Origin: a virus
Length of the DNA stretch: 23,355 nucleotides
Direction: 5' to 3' (one strand)
Virus record (IMG/VR): IMGVR_UViG_3300042691_003524
Span: 1-23,355 of that record
Shown here: in pieces, positions 1 to 6,387 of the stretch
How the letters are laid out: each line of letters starts with the position of its first letter
Numbering within the stretch: the first letter of the stretch is position 1
Made by a program: the position numbers and the translations under genes
The notes under the pieces: model-generated
Databases searched by the model: none
Told to the model about the DNA's origin: nothing
The model's input: only the letters and a program-made list of their open reading frames with translations

Positions 1-2
1 TT

Positions 3-260
3 TATTACACAACCAAAGCCAAGTATGAATTGGCGTTGGCTCACGGGCGCTTGTCACTTTCAGGCAAGCAAGATACAAAACTCACAGTGTCAGACAAAGC
101 AGATTTGGCGCTGGTATCGGCTGAGGATCTACATTTGAAAATGGCTATCGCTGAAGCAACAGTGCGCGCAGCAAGATCCAATGCCTCACGCATACGCACC
201 CAAGTGGACATTGCTAGATCAGTTGGCACATCAGTGCGAACAAGTATGGAGTTGTCATGA
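3..260 (+). CDS. Small helical protein of unknown function, 5' end cut by window edge
   Basis: The frame is open from the left edge to a TGA at 258-260, so the gene starts upstream of the window; a TTG at 30 is an in-frame codon but not a convincing start. The visible part is charged, rich in Ala, Arg and Lys, and predicted to be helical, ending in a stretch with the pattern R-I-R-T-Q-V-D-I-A-R-S-V-G-T-S. From memory this resembles small helical proteins encoded just before the RecB/Cas4-like gene in many actinobacteriophages, but I cannot assign a function. The next gene starts at 257, overlapping the stop by four bases. Confidence 0.6.
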   Translation, partial: YYTTKAKYELALAHGRLSLSGKQDTKLTVSDKADLALVSAEDLHLKMAIAEATVRAARSNASRIRTQVDIARSVGTSVRTSMELS

Positions 261-397
261 CGCAAGAAGATGGTTTTTCACTTACACCGCTAGGGCAATC
301 AGTGTTTTTTGCCTACGTTGAGGCGTACGCCAAGAAGCACAACATAACGAGAGAACAAGCAATCATTGATTTGAGCAATGGCGATACCGATGATTGA
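257..397 (+). CDS. Small hypothetical protein (46 aa)
   Basis: The ATG at 257 overlaps the preceding TGA in an ATGA arrangement, and the stop at 395-397 lies 20 bases inside the next gene. The product begins MTQEDGFSLTPLGQSVF and ends in an acidic tail (NGDTDD). It is soluble and predicted helical, without Cys pairs or a membrane segment. I do not recognise the family. The tight coupling on both sides is the main evidence that it is translated. Confidence 0.5.
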   Translation: MTQEDGFSLTPLGQSVFFAYVEAYAKKHNITREQAIIDLSNGDTDD

Positions 398-1061
398 TCT
401 CAATGACATGCTTGTGAAGTCTCTCAATGCTTTCGACGCCAGCAGGTCAAGATCTCAACAGGTTGAGGTTGGACCAAGCAGTATTGGCGGGTGTCGCAGA
501 CGCGTTTGGCATGAATTAAAACAAACGCCTGAAACCAACCCCAACACCGAGTCTCTTGCAGCAATTCTGGGTACGTTTATTCACTCAGGGATTGAGAAGG
601 CGATTAGGCGTGAGGATCCTTTTGGTGACAACTTTATTATTGAGGGTGAGTTCAAGTCAGGTGATCTCAAAGGTCACGTGGATCTGTTTATCAAGGACAT
701 TGGCTTGGTAGTGGATTGGAAAACAACCAAGGTCAAGTCACTGCGCTACTTCCCGTCACAGCAACAACGCTGGCAAGTTCAGATCTACGGCTGGTTGCTT
801 GAACAAAACGGGCATACAGTCAATGAGGTTGCACTGGTGGCAATTCCACGTGACGGTGAAATGGCAGACATTAGAGTTCACAAAGAACCTTACGACGCGC
901 CAACAGCATTAGCGGGGATAGCGTGGCTTGAAGGGGTAAAGTCAATTGTTGAAAACAATGAGCCAGCACCGTTGCCTGAAGAGTCACCATTCTTTTGCAC
1001 CAAATACTGCTCGTATTACGATCAGACAGGAGAAGTAGGTTGCCCAAGTACGCAGAAATAA
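378..1061 (+). CDS. Cas4/RecB-like PD-(D/E)XK exonuclease with Fe-S cluster
   Basis: Likely single-strand DNA exonuclease for recombination or replication. Seen directly: the RecB-type motif G-T-F-I-H (His69), then Asp102 in GHVDLF, then Asp113-Trp-Lys115 in VVDWKTTK, then a Q-x-Q-x-Y motif (133-137); together these form the PD-(D/E)XK active site. Four cysteines, Cys39 near the N-terminus and Cys207, Cys211 and Cys222 at the C-terminus, match the split 4Fe-4S site of Cas4 and AddB. The 227-aa length suits phage Cas4-like proteins. No cas1 or cas2 or CRISPR array is nearby, so a recombination or DNA-processing role is favoured over spacer acquisition. An alternative start at ATG 390 would remove only four residues. 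Confidence 0.85.
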   Translation: MAIPMIDLNDMLVKSLNAFDASRSRSQQVEVGPSSIGGCRRRVWHELKQTPETNPNTESLAAILGTFIHSGIEKAIRREDPFGDNFIIEGEFKSGDLKGHVDLFIKDIGLVVDWKTTKVKSLRYFPSQQQRWQVQIYGWLLEQNGHTVNEVALVAIPRDGEMADIRVHKEPYDAPTALAGIAWLEGVKSIVENNEPAPLPEESPFFCTKYCSYYDQTGEVGCPSTQK

Positions 1062-1399
1062 ATTGGGAATTGGCTGAGTGTCGCGGTATGTACACCGATC
1101 TGTTCTACCGCATTGAGGAAGAGCGCAGTGCTGACGCATACGTGTTTATCAACGCGGTCAGAGAAGTGTGCGCACGCTGTCCTCTTTGGCAACAGTGTTT
1201 TCAGTATGCGTATGAATACGAAAGGTACGGGGTATGGGGTGGTATGACGTCGCTAGAGAGGGCGTCATTCCACTCACCCAAAAAGTACCCAAATCAGCGC
1301 CAGAGGGCGCTCAGATCATTATCCGATTTTGGCATCACATTAGAGAACATTAGGAGAGCAATTGAGCATACGTCTCATGTCGGAAGTGTGGCTGACTAA
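1040..1399 (+). CDS. whiB: WhiB-family Fe-S transcription regulator
   Basis: The 119-aa protein has the four WhiB cysteines: Cys14 in AEC, then Cys44, Cys47 and Cys53 in the C-x2-C-x5-C cluster, followed by the diagnostic GVWGG turn (64-68) and a basic C-terminus. WhiB proteins bind a 4Fe-4S cluster and the principal sigma factor region 4. I chose the TTG at 1040 because AGGAGA lies about seven bases upstream and the protein then begins at the family's usual N-terminal Trp/Cys region; the longer reading from 995 lies inside the nuclease gene. The start overlaps the end of the Cas4-like gene. Phage WhiB proteins may redirect host transcription or interfere with host WhiB. It is the best host-lineage marker here. 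Confidence 0.9.
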   Translation: MPKYAEINWELAECRGMYTDLFYRIEEERSADAYVFINAVREVCARCPLWQQCFQYAYEYERYGVWGGMTSLERASFHSPKKYPNQRQRALRSLSDFGITLENIRRAIEHTSHVGSVAD

Positions 1400-2180
1400 G
1401 TTACCGACGACTGAAAAAATGGTTTTGCTGGTCATTGCAGATCACGCAAACGATGAAGGCACAGCGTCATACCCGTCTCAGGAAACCATTGCCCGCAAGG
1501 TCAGCATTGGAATTAGACAGGTGCGGCGTCACGTCAATGAATTGGTTACCAAAGGTTACATAAGGGTACAAAAGGGCGCTGGGGGATCCGAGCATTGCAG
1601 AGATGACCGCAGACCGAATTTGTACACAATCAACCTGAATAGGCTACGGGCGGACGCCAAAGACCGCGCGGACGCGGACGACCTCAACGGGCGGACGCCT
1701 AAGACCGTTACGGGCGGGCGCGGACGTCCATTGAACCTTCCTATAGAACCTTCCTTAGAACCACCCGTTGAAATTTTTGTAGCCAAAACTGAATTTGATT
1801 TGTTTTGGGAGATTTATCCATTGAAGGTGGGCAAGGCAGCAGCAAAACGCGCCTATGAAAAGGCACGCACAACAACCAAGAGCACTGTTATTTTGCGCGG
1901 GGCAAGCGCTTACGCCAAGGATCCCAACCGTCACCCTTCATACACCGCGCACCCGTCCACTTGGTTGAACGCTGGACGCTGGACAGATGAGCCTTTGCCA
2001 CCGCGAGAGATTAGCGCTGAAGAAAAGAAGGCTCAGGAAGTTGAGTCAGCACGACTCAAGTTTGAGCGAGATCGCAAGGCGAATGAGGCTTGGTTTGCAG
2101 AGCAGGAAGCCCAGCGCCAAAAGGCTGTGCCAATGCCTGAGTCAATCAAGGATCTGCTCAGAAAGCGTGTTGGCAAGTAA
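1362..2180 (+). CDS. Winged-helix replication initiation / helicase-loader-like protein
   Basis: The N-terminal ~80 residues form a winged-helix DNA-binding domain typical of phage replication proteins (SEVWLTKLPTTEKMVLLVIA, then PSQETIARKVSIGIRQVRRH). A Pro/Arg/Gly-rich linker follows, then a C-terminal domain with F-W-E-I-Y-P-L-K-x-G-K and H-P-S-T-W-L-N-A-G-R-W, the pattern found in phage replisome organisers and DnaT/DnaD-like loaders. The last part is a charged helix. It probably recruits the host helicase to the phage origin. TTG 1362 has an AGGAGAG four bases upstream; ATG 1377 is the alternative and gives 267 aa starting MSEVW. It overlaps the whiB stop in either case. Confidence 0.7.
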   Translation: MSIRLMSEVWLTKLPTTEKMVLLVIADHANDEGTASYPSQETIARKVSIGIRQVRRHVNELVTKGYIRVQKGAGGSEHCRDDRRPNLYTINLNRLRADAKDRADADDLNGRTPKTVTGGRGRPLNLPIEPSLEPPVEIFVAKTEFDLFWEIYPLKVGKAAAKRAYEKARTTTKSTVILRGASAYAKDPNRHPSYTAHPSTWLNAGRWTDEPLPPREISAEEKKAQEVESARLKFERDRKANEAWFAEQEAQRQKAVPMPESIKDLLRKRVGK

Positions 2181-2182
2181 TT

Positions 2183-2443
2183 ATGAGCCGATACAAACAA
2201 GCCATGCTCAAAGCCAAGTTGGCTGAGCGCATGCTTGAAGCCCAAGCAGACATGGCTGACTGGGTTGCAGAAATGGATCAGATGTACCTTGACCGACACG
2301 AAAGCCTAGTAAGGCTGATGCAAGCACCTAGCGGGGCTGGAGAGCGCTGCAAAAGGCGTACATCAGAGTCAGAGTTGGACATTGACGCAACTGCCTTAAA
2401 ACAGCATTCAGAGGCTTATTTGGGTGGCACAGATCACTTGTAA
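2183..2443 (+). CDS. Hypothetical helical protein (86 aa)
   Basis: It starts three bases after the replication-protein stop. The first ~55 residues are amphipathic helix with many Met, Ala, Glu and Asp residues (LAERMLEAQADMADWVAEMD). The remainder is more polar. There is no Cys pair, signal peptide or membrane segment. It could be a small partner of the upstream replication protein, but this rests only on position. I do not recognise the family. Confidence 0.55.
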   Translation: MSRYKQAMLKAKLAERMLEAQADMADWVAEMDQMYLDRHESLVRLMQAPSGAGERCKRRTSESELDIDATALKQHSEAYLGGTDHL

Positions 2444-2484
2444 GCATTACACTTTATGCAACTATTACAGATAGGGAGTGACGA

Positions 2485-2676
2485 TTGCCAAAGACAACCG
2501 TTGTTCAACCAATGCACCTGAACATGGGCGACCATGTTTTGATAAACAACCAGGAACTCACAGTGAAGTATGTGGACACGCCTGATCGAATTGGTACAGT
2601 AGATGTGTACGCAGTGGATCAACAGGGACGCGACCAACATGCAATTGTCACAGGGCTGGTTACAATAGTAGTGTGA
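2485..2676 (+). CDS. Small beta-rich hypothetical protein (63 aa)
   Basis: It starts at TTG 2485 with AGGGAG seven bases upstream, which decides the start. The sequence alternates hydrophobic and polar residues (GDHVLINNQELTVKYV, then TVDVYAVDQQG), suggesting a small SH3- or OB-like barrel. Its stop overlaps the GTG start of the resolvase gene (GTGA), so the two are probably translationally coupled. The function is unknown. Confidence 0.55.
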   Translation: MPKTTVVQPMHLNMGDHVLINNQELTVKYVDTPDRIGTVDVYAVDQQGRDQHAIVTGLVTIVV

Positions 2677-3044
2677 TCCAATTCAGAGTTGACGGTAAAC
2701 CCGTACCACAAGGGTCAATGTCGGCTGTCAATGGACACATTTTTCACTCGCAAGGCTCAGCGCTCGCAACATGGCGCGCTTCAATTGCGATTGCAGCAAG
2801 ACACGCTGGCGCTCAACCGTCGGCAAAACCAATTTCAATGACAATGGTATTTATCTTTCAAAAACCAAAAACCGTTACGCGCGCTGAACCGACTGTACCG
2901 CCTGATTTGGATAAGTTGATCCGCGCTGTATTAGACGGATTGACGGCGGTGGCGTACAAAGATGACGCCCAAGTTACTGAAATTAGGGCTATCAAAATCT
3001 ACGGCGAACGTCCAGGGGTTGAGATCCAGATTGTTGAAAAGTAA
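2673..3044 (+). CDS. rusA: RusA-like Holliday junction resolvase
   Basis: A 123-aa protein with the RusA core: an N-terminal strand ending G-K-P-V-P-Q-G-S (8-15), a central P-P-D-L-D-K-L-I-R-A-V-L-D-G-L stretch (76-90) carrying Asp78, Asp80, Lys81 and Asp88, and a further acidic pair Asp97-Asp98 in YKDDAQV. These are the Mg2+-binding acidic residues and conserved Lys of RusA dimers, which cut four-way junctions. The length is normal for the family. It starts at GTG with a four-base overlap with the upstream gene. It probably resolves branched DNA before packaging and may act with the upstream exonuclease and downstream SSB in recombination. Confidence 0.9.
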   Translation: MIQFRVDGKPVPQGSMSAVNGHIFHSQGSALATWRASIAIAARHAGAQPSAKPISMTMVFIFQKPKTVTRAEPTVPPDLDKLIRAVLDGLTAVAYKDDAQVTEIRAIKIYGERPGVEIQIVEK

Positions 3045-3155
3045 GTAAAAAAAAGTTAAAAAAACTTTTGAAATAGTCTCGACTTTTTTTGTTTTGTCCC
3101 AGAAGATTATCTTATTGAGGTCAAAGTGATCTCTACTAAATCGCTGGAGGCAAAA
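3045..3155 (+). promoter_or_regulatory. Leader A: AT-rich region, hairpin and ribosome binding site
   Basis: This non-coding gap follows the resolvase gene. It holds an A-tract inverted repeat (AAAAGTT 3051-3057 pairs with AACTTTT 3063-3069), a T-run around 3083-3091, a 6-bp inverted repeat GAGGTC (3117-3122) / GATCTC (3128-3133) with a 5-base loop, and a strong GGAGG at 3146-3150 before ATG 3156. Much of it recurs at 4494-4604. It is probably a promoter plus an untranslated leader, but I cannot place the -35 and -10 boxes confidently. Confidence 0.55.
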
Positions 3156-3650
3156 ATGCTAGATCAAAAAACGACAGTAAATACAAGCGAATTCAACTCA
3201 ACCGTTGGTCGCACTATCCCAGTACCAACCGACTCTTTCAATTCAGATTGGTTTGAAAAGTACGCTCACATTGCAGATCAGGACATTCAAGTTGGAGATC
3301 CAGCGACGTACTCATGCGGTTCAGACTCTTACGCTGACGTGGTTACAAGTGTTGTACGTTTCAAAGAGGGCAAGCGCGCTGGACAGGTCAAGTACATCAC
3401 ACTGAAGCATGGCGACAAGTTCAACGCCTACCCAATCAAGTGCACAGAACACGCAACACCAAAGATTACTCAGACTGCACCTGAAGTTGTTGAAACACCT
3501 TGGGGCGGAACAATCGTTCATAAATCAAACATTTGCATCAAGTGCTGGTTGCAGGCTCACAACGCGCTTCATTTCACAACAAACGCTGACACCTACTGGG
3601 TCAGTGTCCGCGTCGGTTCACAGAACCCTTACCAAGATCCACACTTCTAA
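3156..3650 (+). CDS. Hypothetical protein (164 aa) with shared leader-encoded N-terminus
   Basis: ATG 3156 is chosen because GGAGG sits five bases upstream and the first residues (MLDQKTTVNTSEF) match the start of the gene at 4605; a GTG at 3126 lies inside the hairpin. The body has a small beta-like segment (VGDPATYSCGSDSYADVV, then GQVKYITLKHGDKF) and a region with NICIKCWLQAHNALHF. It may be a small single-strand or zinc-associated domain, but only three widely spaced Cys are visible outside the C-x2-C. I do not recognise the family. It heads a block of small genes behind leader A. Confidence 0.65.
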   Translation: MLDQKTTVNTSEFNSTVGRTIPVPTDSFNSDWFEKYAHIADQDIQVGDPATYSCGSDSYADVVTSVVRFKEGKRAGQVKYITLKHGDKFNAYPIKCTEHATPKITQTAPEVVETPWGGTIVHKSNICIKCWLQAHNALHFTTNADTYWVSVRVGSQNPYQDPHF

Positions 3651-3663
3651 GGGGGACGGAAAC

Positions 3664-3837
3664 ATGAACGCATTAGACCGCAAAATCCAAGAACTGTTTT
3701 GTCAAGTGGCTCACCTCAGAAACTGGGGTGATGCCGAGACTTTTCAAAAGTATGTAGGGATCCGCAATTTGGTAGAGCGTGGACACAACTCACGCGCAGT
3801 AATGATTTCAATACTCAAAATCGCATTGGAGGCATAA
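3664..3837 (+). CDS. Small hypothetical helical protein (57 aa)
   Basis: ATG 3664 has a purine-rich GGGGGACGGAAAC immediately upstream and the gene begins 13 bases after the previous stop. The protein (MNALDRKIQELFCQVAHLRN at its start) is predicted to be all helix. It is followed three bases later by the next gene. The function is unknown. Confidence 0.6.
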   Translation: MNALDRKIQELFCQVAHLRNWGDAETFQKYVGIRNLVERGHNSRAVMISILKIALEA

Positions 3838-3840
3838 AAC

Positions 3841-4227
3841 ATGGCAACAAGATCAATCATCGCAGTATGGGGTTCAGAAGGCTACGAGATCGAACCCAAC
3901 ATTAAAGTCACTTCAACACACGACTGGTTTGGGCGTTACTGTCACTGGGACGGATACCCAGAGCACATGATCCCAGCGTTGCAGTCAATCATCAAGCAAT
4001 TTGGAGTGGCTGAAGCCAAGCGCAAACTCATGTCCACGTCATGGTCAAGTATCGGCATTGACCCAGTGGATCTTGAAATTGGCAAGGCAAACCCTGAGCG
4101 CGACCCGTTTATTGTTGCTGGTGGCGACGATTGGGGGACTGAGTTCAGATACGTGATTACCGACAAGGGCTCAATCTTGGCGTACACGTCTGAAGGTCAA
4201 TTTGTGACTCAGGTGGAAGCAGCATGA
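3841..4227 (+). CDS. Conserved phage protein of unknown function (128 aa)
   Basis: The protein begins MATRSIIAVWG and contains YCHWDGYPEHMIPALQ (near residues 38-53), a combination I associate with a widespread phage family of unknown function with an invariant C-H-W-D-G-Y-P motif. The C-terminal half has FRYVITDKGSILAY, a beta hairpin. There is no signal peptide or membrane segment. The stop overlaps the next start (ATGA at 4224-4227), consistent with coupled translation. Confidence 0.7.
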   Translation: MATRSIIAVWGSEGYEIEPNIKVTSTHDWFGRYCHWDGYPEHMIPALQSIIKQFGVAEAKRKLMSTSWSSIGIDPVDLEIGKANPERDPFIVAGGDDWGTEFRYVITDKGSILAYTSEGQFVTQVEAA

Positions 4228-4493
4228 AATTAGATGAGTCTGATTTTGAAATGCTGTACACAACCTCAATGTCTTGGGGCGTTCAATGGATCTTGCAGCA
4301 AAACCGATTTGCCAGCAAGCAACCAATTCACTACGACCATAAGTGGGCGTATTGGTTCAAAGACTATTCAGCGTATTTATTTGCGCGTACATTTTTGGAC
4401 GGGATCCGAACCGACTATCAAGAATTGATTGATGAGGCTACGGGCGATTTTGTATTGCTCAGTAATTACACCGCGCTCACTTGGCAAAAATAA
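4224..4493 (+). CDS. Hypothetical protein rich in aromatic residues (89 aa)
   Basis: It starts in an ATGA overlap with the upstream gene. The product is rich in Trp, Tyr and Phe (KWAYWFKDYSAYLFARTFLD), soluble and mixed helix/strand. It may be a partner of the preceding C-H-W-D-G-Y-P protein, since the two are coupled. I do not recognise it. It ends just before leader B. Confidence 0.6.
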   Translation: MKLDESDFEMLYTTSMSWGVQWILQQNRFASKQPIHYDHKWAYWFKDYSAYLFARTFLDGIRTDYQELIDEATGDFVLLSNYTALTWQK

Positions 4494-4604
4494 TTAAAAA
4501 ATAATTAAAAAAACTTTGGCGCGTCGGTAGATTTTTTGTAATTTATCCAATAGGTTTTCTTTATTGAGTTCAGAGCGAACTCTACTAGATCGGAAGGCAA
4601 ACAA
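4494..4604 (+). promoter_or_regulatory. Leader B: second copy of hairpin/ribosome-binding-site leader
   Basis: This gap resembles 3045-3155: poly-A followed by ACTTT, a T-run with TTTTTTG, then TTATTGAG, a perfect inverted repeat GAGTTC (4566-4571) / GAACTC (4577-4582) with a 5-base loop, CTCTACTA, and a GGAAGG ribosome binding site (4592-4597) before ATG 4605. One hairpin pair differs between copies in a way that keeps pairing (G-U in A, U-A in B). It is probably a promoter and translational leader shared by two early blocks. Confidence 0.55.
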
Positions 4605-4904
4605 ATGTTAGATCAAAAAGAGACAGTAAATACAATCGAATTTGAGGCTGAATTGGGCGCAACTGAAAATTGGTTTCGCAATAGCGAGAAGGCAAAGCGC
4701 GACGGACTTGAATACTGCGAACATTGCGGTAAGGGAATGAACGAAGGTACAGGGTTTTACGTACGTGTTCTTTCAGACATGACCAACTTAATTGCGTTTG
4801 ATCGCACTGACGGCGTAGTTGTACGTATCGGATCAACTTGCATCAACAAGTTCGCTATGGTTGCCAAAGTGCCTGCAACTCACTACATGAAGGCAGGTAA
4901 CTAA
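4605..4904 (+). CDS. Hypothetical zinc-finger-like protein (99 aa)
   Basis: The start is fixed by the GGAAGG eight bases upstream and by an N-terminus (MLDQKETVNTIEFEAELG) nearly identical to that of the gene at 3156. The rest differs: a C-x2-C knuckle in EYCEHCGKGM, a beta region, and a lone Cys in GSTCINKF. This layout (CGKG followed by G-x-x-C-I-x-K-F) occurs in small phage proteins thought to bind zinc. The function is unknown. Confidence 0.7.
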   Translation: MLDQKETVNTIEFEAELGATENWFRNSEKAKRDGLEYCEHCGKGMNEGTGFYVRVLSDMTNLIAFDRTDGVVVRIGSTCINKFAMVAKVPATHYMKAGN

Positions 4905-4906
4905 TT

Positions 4907-5053
4907 ATGTTGAAGTGTCCTGAATGCAACATTGCACTATTGCCCACTGAGGCATTTCCAAACAACCTATGTGTTGAGTGCTATGCGCTCACACCTGAAG
5001 CAAATGCGCCTATCACTGCACGTCAGTTAGCGCAGATGTGGGGTGCTAAGTGA
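4907..5053 (+). CDS. Tiny zinc-ribbon protein (48 aa)
   Basis: ATG 4907 to TGA 5053. The protein has two C-x2-C knuckles (CPEC near residue 4 and CVEC near residue 23), the signature of a four-Cys zinc ribbon, followed by a short helix ending in MWGAK. It is one of five very small Cys-paired proteins in this block. It starts two bases after the upstream stop and overlaps the next GTG start. It could be a small inhibitor or adaptor of a host enzyme; that is conjecture. Confidence 0.6.
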   Translation: MLKCPECNIALLPTEAFPNNLCVECYALTPEANAPITARQLAQMWGAK

Positions 5054-5205
5054 TTACCAAGCGTGGCAAGCGCGTACGCGCAGCAGTTATTTACCTAGCA
5101 ATTTTGACGGCGCTAATTGGCGCTACATCAGCAATGGGGATTTGGGACATACCTGAGTCTTGCTTAGTGGAGCAAGTTGATTGCCCAGAAGGGTTGCAAC
5201 CATGA
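5050..5205 (+). CDS. Small single-span membrane protein (51 aa)
   Basis: GTG 5050 overlaps the preceding stop (GTGA) and the stop overlaps the next ATG. A basic N-terminus (MITKRGKRVR) precedes a hydrophobic segment (AAVIYLAILTALIGATSAMG), then a short tail with two Cys. It may be an inner-membrane protein with its tail outside, or a secreted peptide if cleaved. It is too short and isolated from lysis genes to call a holin. Confidence 0.5.
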   Translation: MITKRGKRVRAAVIYLAILTALIGATSAMGIWDIPESCLVEQVDCPEGLQP

Positions 5206-5396
5206 CAAAGTTCAGAGTTGAGATTGAAGTTGAGATTGAAACAGAATTGACGCAATACATTGGACGCGAGACAACCACAAGCAAGTCATTGCTAATTGGT
5301 TTGGCTAAAGATCAGATTTGGTTAGATGTCAATGACGCAATACGCCTGTACGGGATCCAGGGACGTGTAAGCAACGTCGCCAAGGTGCAGTCATGA
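5202..5396 (+). CDS. Small hypothetical beta-strand protein (64 aa)
   Basis: ATG 5202 in an ATGA overlap is the likely start; a TTG at 5181 would lie inside the upstream gene. The protein opens with a striking alternating strand (KFRVEIEVEIETEL) and continues with a helix and another strand. There are no Cys residues. It is coupled on both sides to neighbours. The function is unknown. Confidence 0.55.
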   Translation: MTKFRVEIEVEIETELTQYIGRETTTSKSLLIGLAKDQIWLDVNDAIRLYGIQGRVSNVAKVQS

Positions 5397-5539
5397 TTGC
5401 CTGCGAGATGTGCGGTAAAGACTCACGCATACTGTGGCACCGCTGGTACAAGTATGACAATGGCGAGCAAGTGCGCTCACAGATCTGCGCAAGGTGTGTA
5501 GATGTGCATGACATGAGTTTGAAGGGACAGACAGCATGA
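5393..5539 (+). CDS. Tiny zinc-ribbon protein (48 aa)
   Basis: It has C-x2-C knuckles at CEMC (near residue 4) and CARC (near residue 32), spaced as in a zinc ribbon, with an aromatic/basic loop between them (LWHRWYKYDNGEQ). Start and stop both overlap neighbours by four bases. It is similar in design, not in sequence, to the genes at 4907, 5536 and 6295. Confidence 0.6.
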   Translation: MIACEMCGKDSRILWHRWYKYDNGEQVRSQICARCVDVHDMSLKGQTA

Positions 5540-5634
5540 CTTTATTTTGCCAAGTATGCGGAACAGGCGTGACAAGCAACAGTTTTGAAGTTGATGACAC
5601 GATTACCTGCAAACAATGTTGGGAGATCAAGTAA
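5536..5634 (+). CDS. Very small zinc-ribbon protein (32 aa)
   Basis: ATG 5536 (ATGA overlap) to TAA 5634 (TAATG overlap). It has two C-x2-C knuckles, CQVC and CKQC, in only 32 residues, the minimal size for a zinc ribbon. The perfect four-base coupling on both sides and the paired cysteines are the evidence that this is a real gene. Confidence 0.55.
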   Translation: MTLFCQVCGTGVTSNSFEVDDTITCKQCWEIK

Positions 5635-5888
5635 TGACTCAATACAACGGTTGGAAAAACCGCCAAACGTGGAATGTTGCGTTGTGGCTTGGATCTGACG
5701 AGAGCCTGTACAGGGCTGCTTGCAGATTTATGGAGAAGCGCACACACCCAAAGGCAAACAATCACTATGCGCGATTTATCAAAGAGCAAGGGTTGGCAAC
5801 TGAGCGCACTGGCGACAACATTGCTTGGCTTGGATCTCGTTTGGATTACAAGGCATTGGACGACATGATGAAAGAATTGGTGGCGTAA
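5634..5888 (+). CDS. DUF7249-like phage protein (84 aa)
   Basis: The N-terminus MTQYNGWKNRQTWNVALWLG matches the family signature as I remember it (NGWKN-x-x-TWNVALW). The family is common in phages and has no known function. It is predicted mainly helical. The ATG overlaps the upstream stop, and its own stop overlaps the next ATG. Confidence 0.75.
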   Translation: MTQYNGWKNRQTWNVALWLGSDESLYRAACRFMEKRTHPKANNHYARFIKEQGLATERTGDNIAWLGSRLDYKALDDMMKELVA

Positions 5889-6256
5889 TGGAATACGAAT
5901 ACACAGTAAACAAGATTGTGTCACAGGGTTGCAGAGACTTTGTCAGCGATGAAGAGGCAAGGCACTATGCAGCAAGAGTCAAAAACGTTTATCAGGCTGA
6001 GGATCCAGATAACGAATACTGGTTTGATTACAAGGTGGACGCAACGGAACCTGAGGTTTACGTGCTTCAAATAATTACAGACGGTGCTGTTTCTTGGATC
6101 AAAAATTATGACTGCGCGCTGGACGCAGTTCACGCCTACGACAAAGTTGTTGATTACGGATTTGCTAGGTATGAGCGTGAAGCGGTGCTGATTGAGCCTA
6201 ATGGCAAGACACACAACAAGATCTTTCAAAGACCAAACGGCGTTGCTATAGCGTAA
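5888..6256 (+). CDS. Hypothetical protein (122 aa)
   Basis: ATG 5888 overlaps the upstream TAA; an earlier in-frame codon at 5825 lies inside the previous gene. The product begins MEYEYTVNKIV, is acidic and mixed alpha/beta, and includes EYWFDYKVDATEPEVYVLQI, which looks like paired strands. There are no Cys knuckles or membrane segments. I do not recognise the family. Confidence 0.6.
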   Translation: MEYEYTVNKIVSQGCRDFVSDEEARHYAARVKNVYQAEDPDNEYWFDYKVDATEPEVYVLQIITDGAVSWIKNYDCALDAVHAYDKVVDYGFARYEREAVLIEPNGKTHNKIFQRPNGVAIA

Positions 6257-6294
6257 AATAAACAATGTCCCGAAATCAACCGAAAGGCGAAAAC

Positions 6295-6384
6295 ATGGAC
6301 ACAATGATTAAGCACTGCAAGTGCGGTAGTTGGATTTACGGTAACAACGTTTGCGAAGTCTGCAGAAAGTTGGCGAACGGCTGA
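6295..6384 (+). CDS. Tiny zinc-binding protein (29 aa)
   Basis: A clear GAAAGG lies nine bases before ATG 6295. The product carries C-x-C (CKC) near residue 8 and C-x2-C (CEVC) near residue 20, enough for one zinc site. It ends at TGA 6384, where the lysin reading frame opens. It is probably real given the ribosome binding site and fit. Confidence 0.55.
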   Translation: MDTMIKHCKCGSWIYGNNVCEVCRKLANG

Positions 6385-6387
6385 GCG

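Noticed and set aside
378-1061. CRISPR adaptation Cas4
   Set aside because: No cas1, cas2, other cas gene or array is present; phage Cas4-like nucleases normally act in recombination.
2444-2484. Promoter resembling E. coli lac (TTACACTTTATGC)
   Set aside because: A match to one E. coli -35 region with no convincing -10 at the right spacing; likely chance in AT-rich DNA between genes.
5391-5924. Minus-strand open frame of 177 codons
   Set aside because: Opposite a run of tightly coupled + strand small genes. The translated sequence is full of Cys, His and Leu in a shadow-like pattern with no domain or ribosome binding site.
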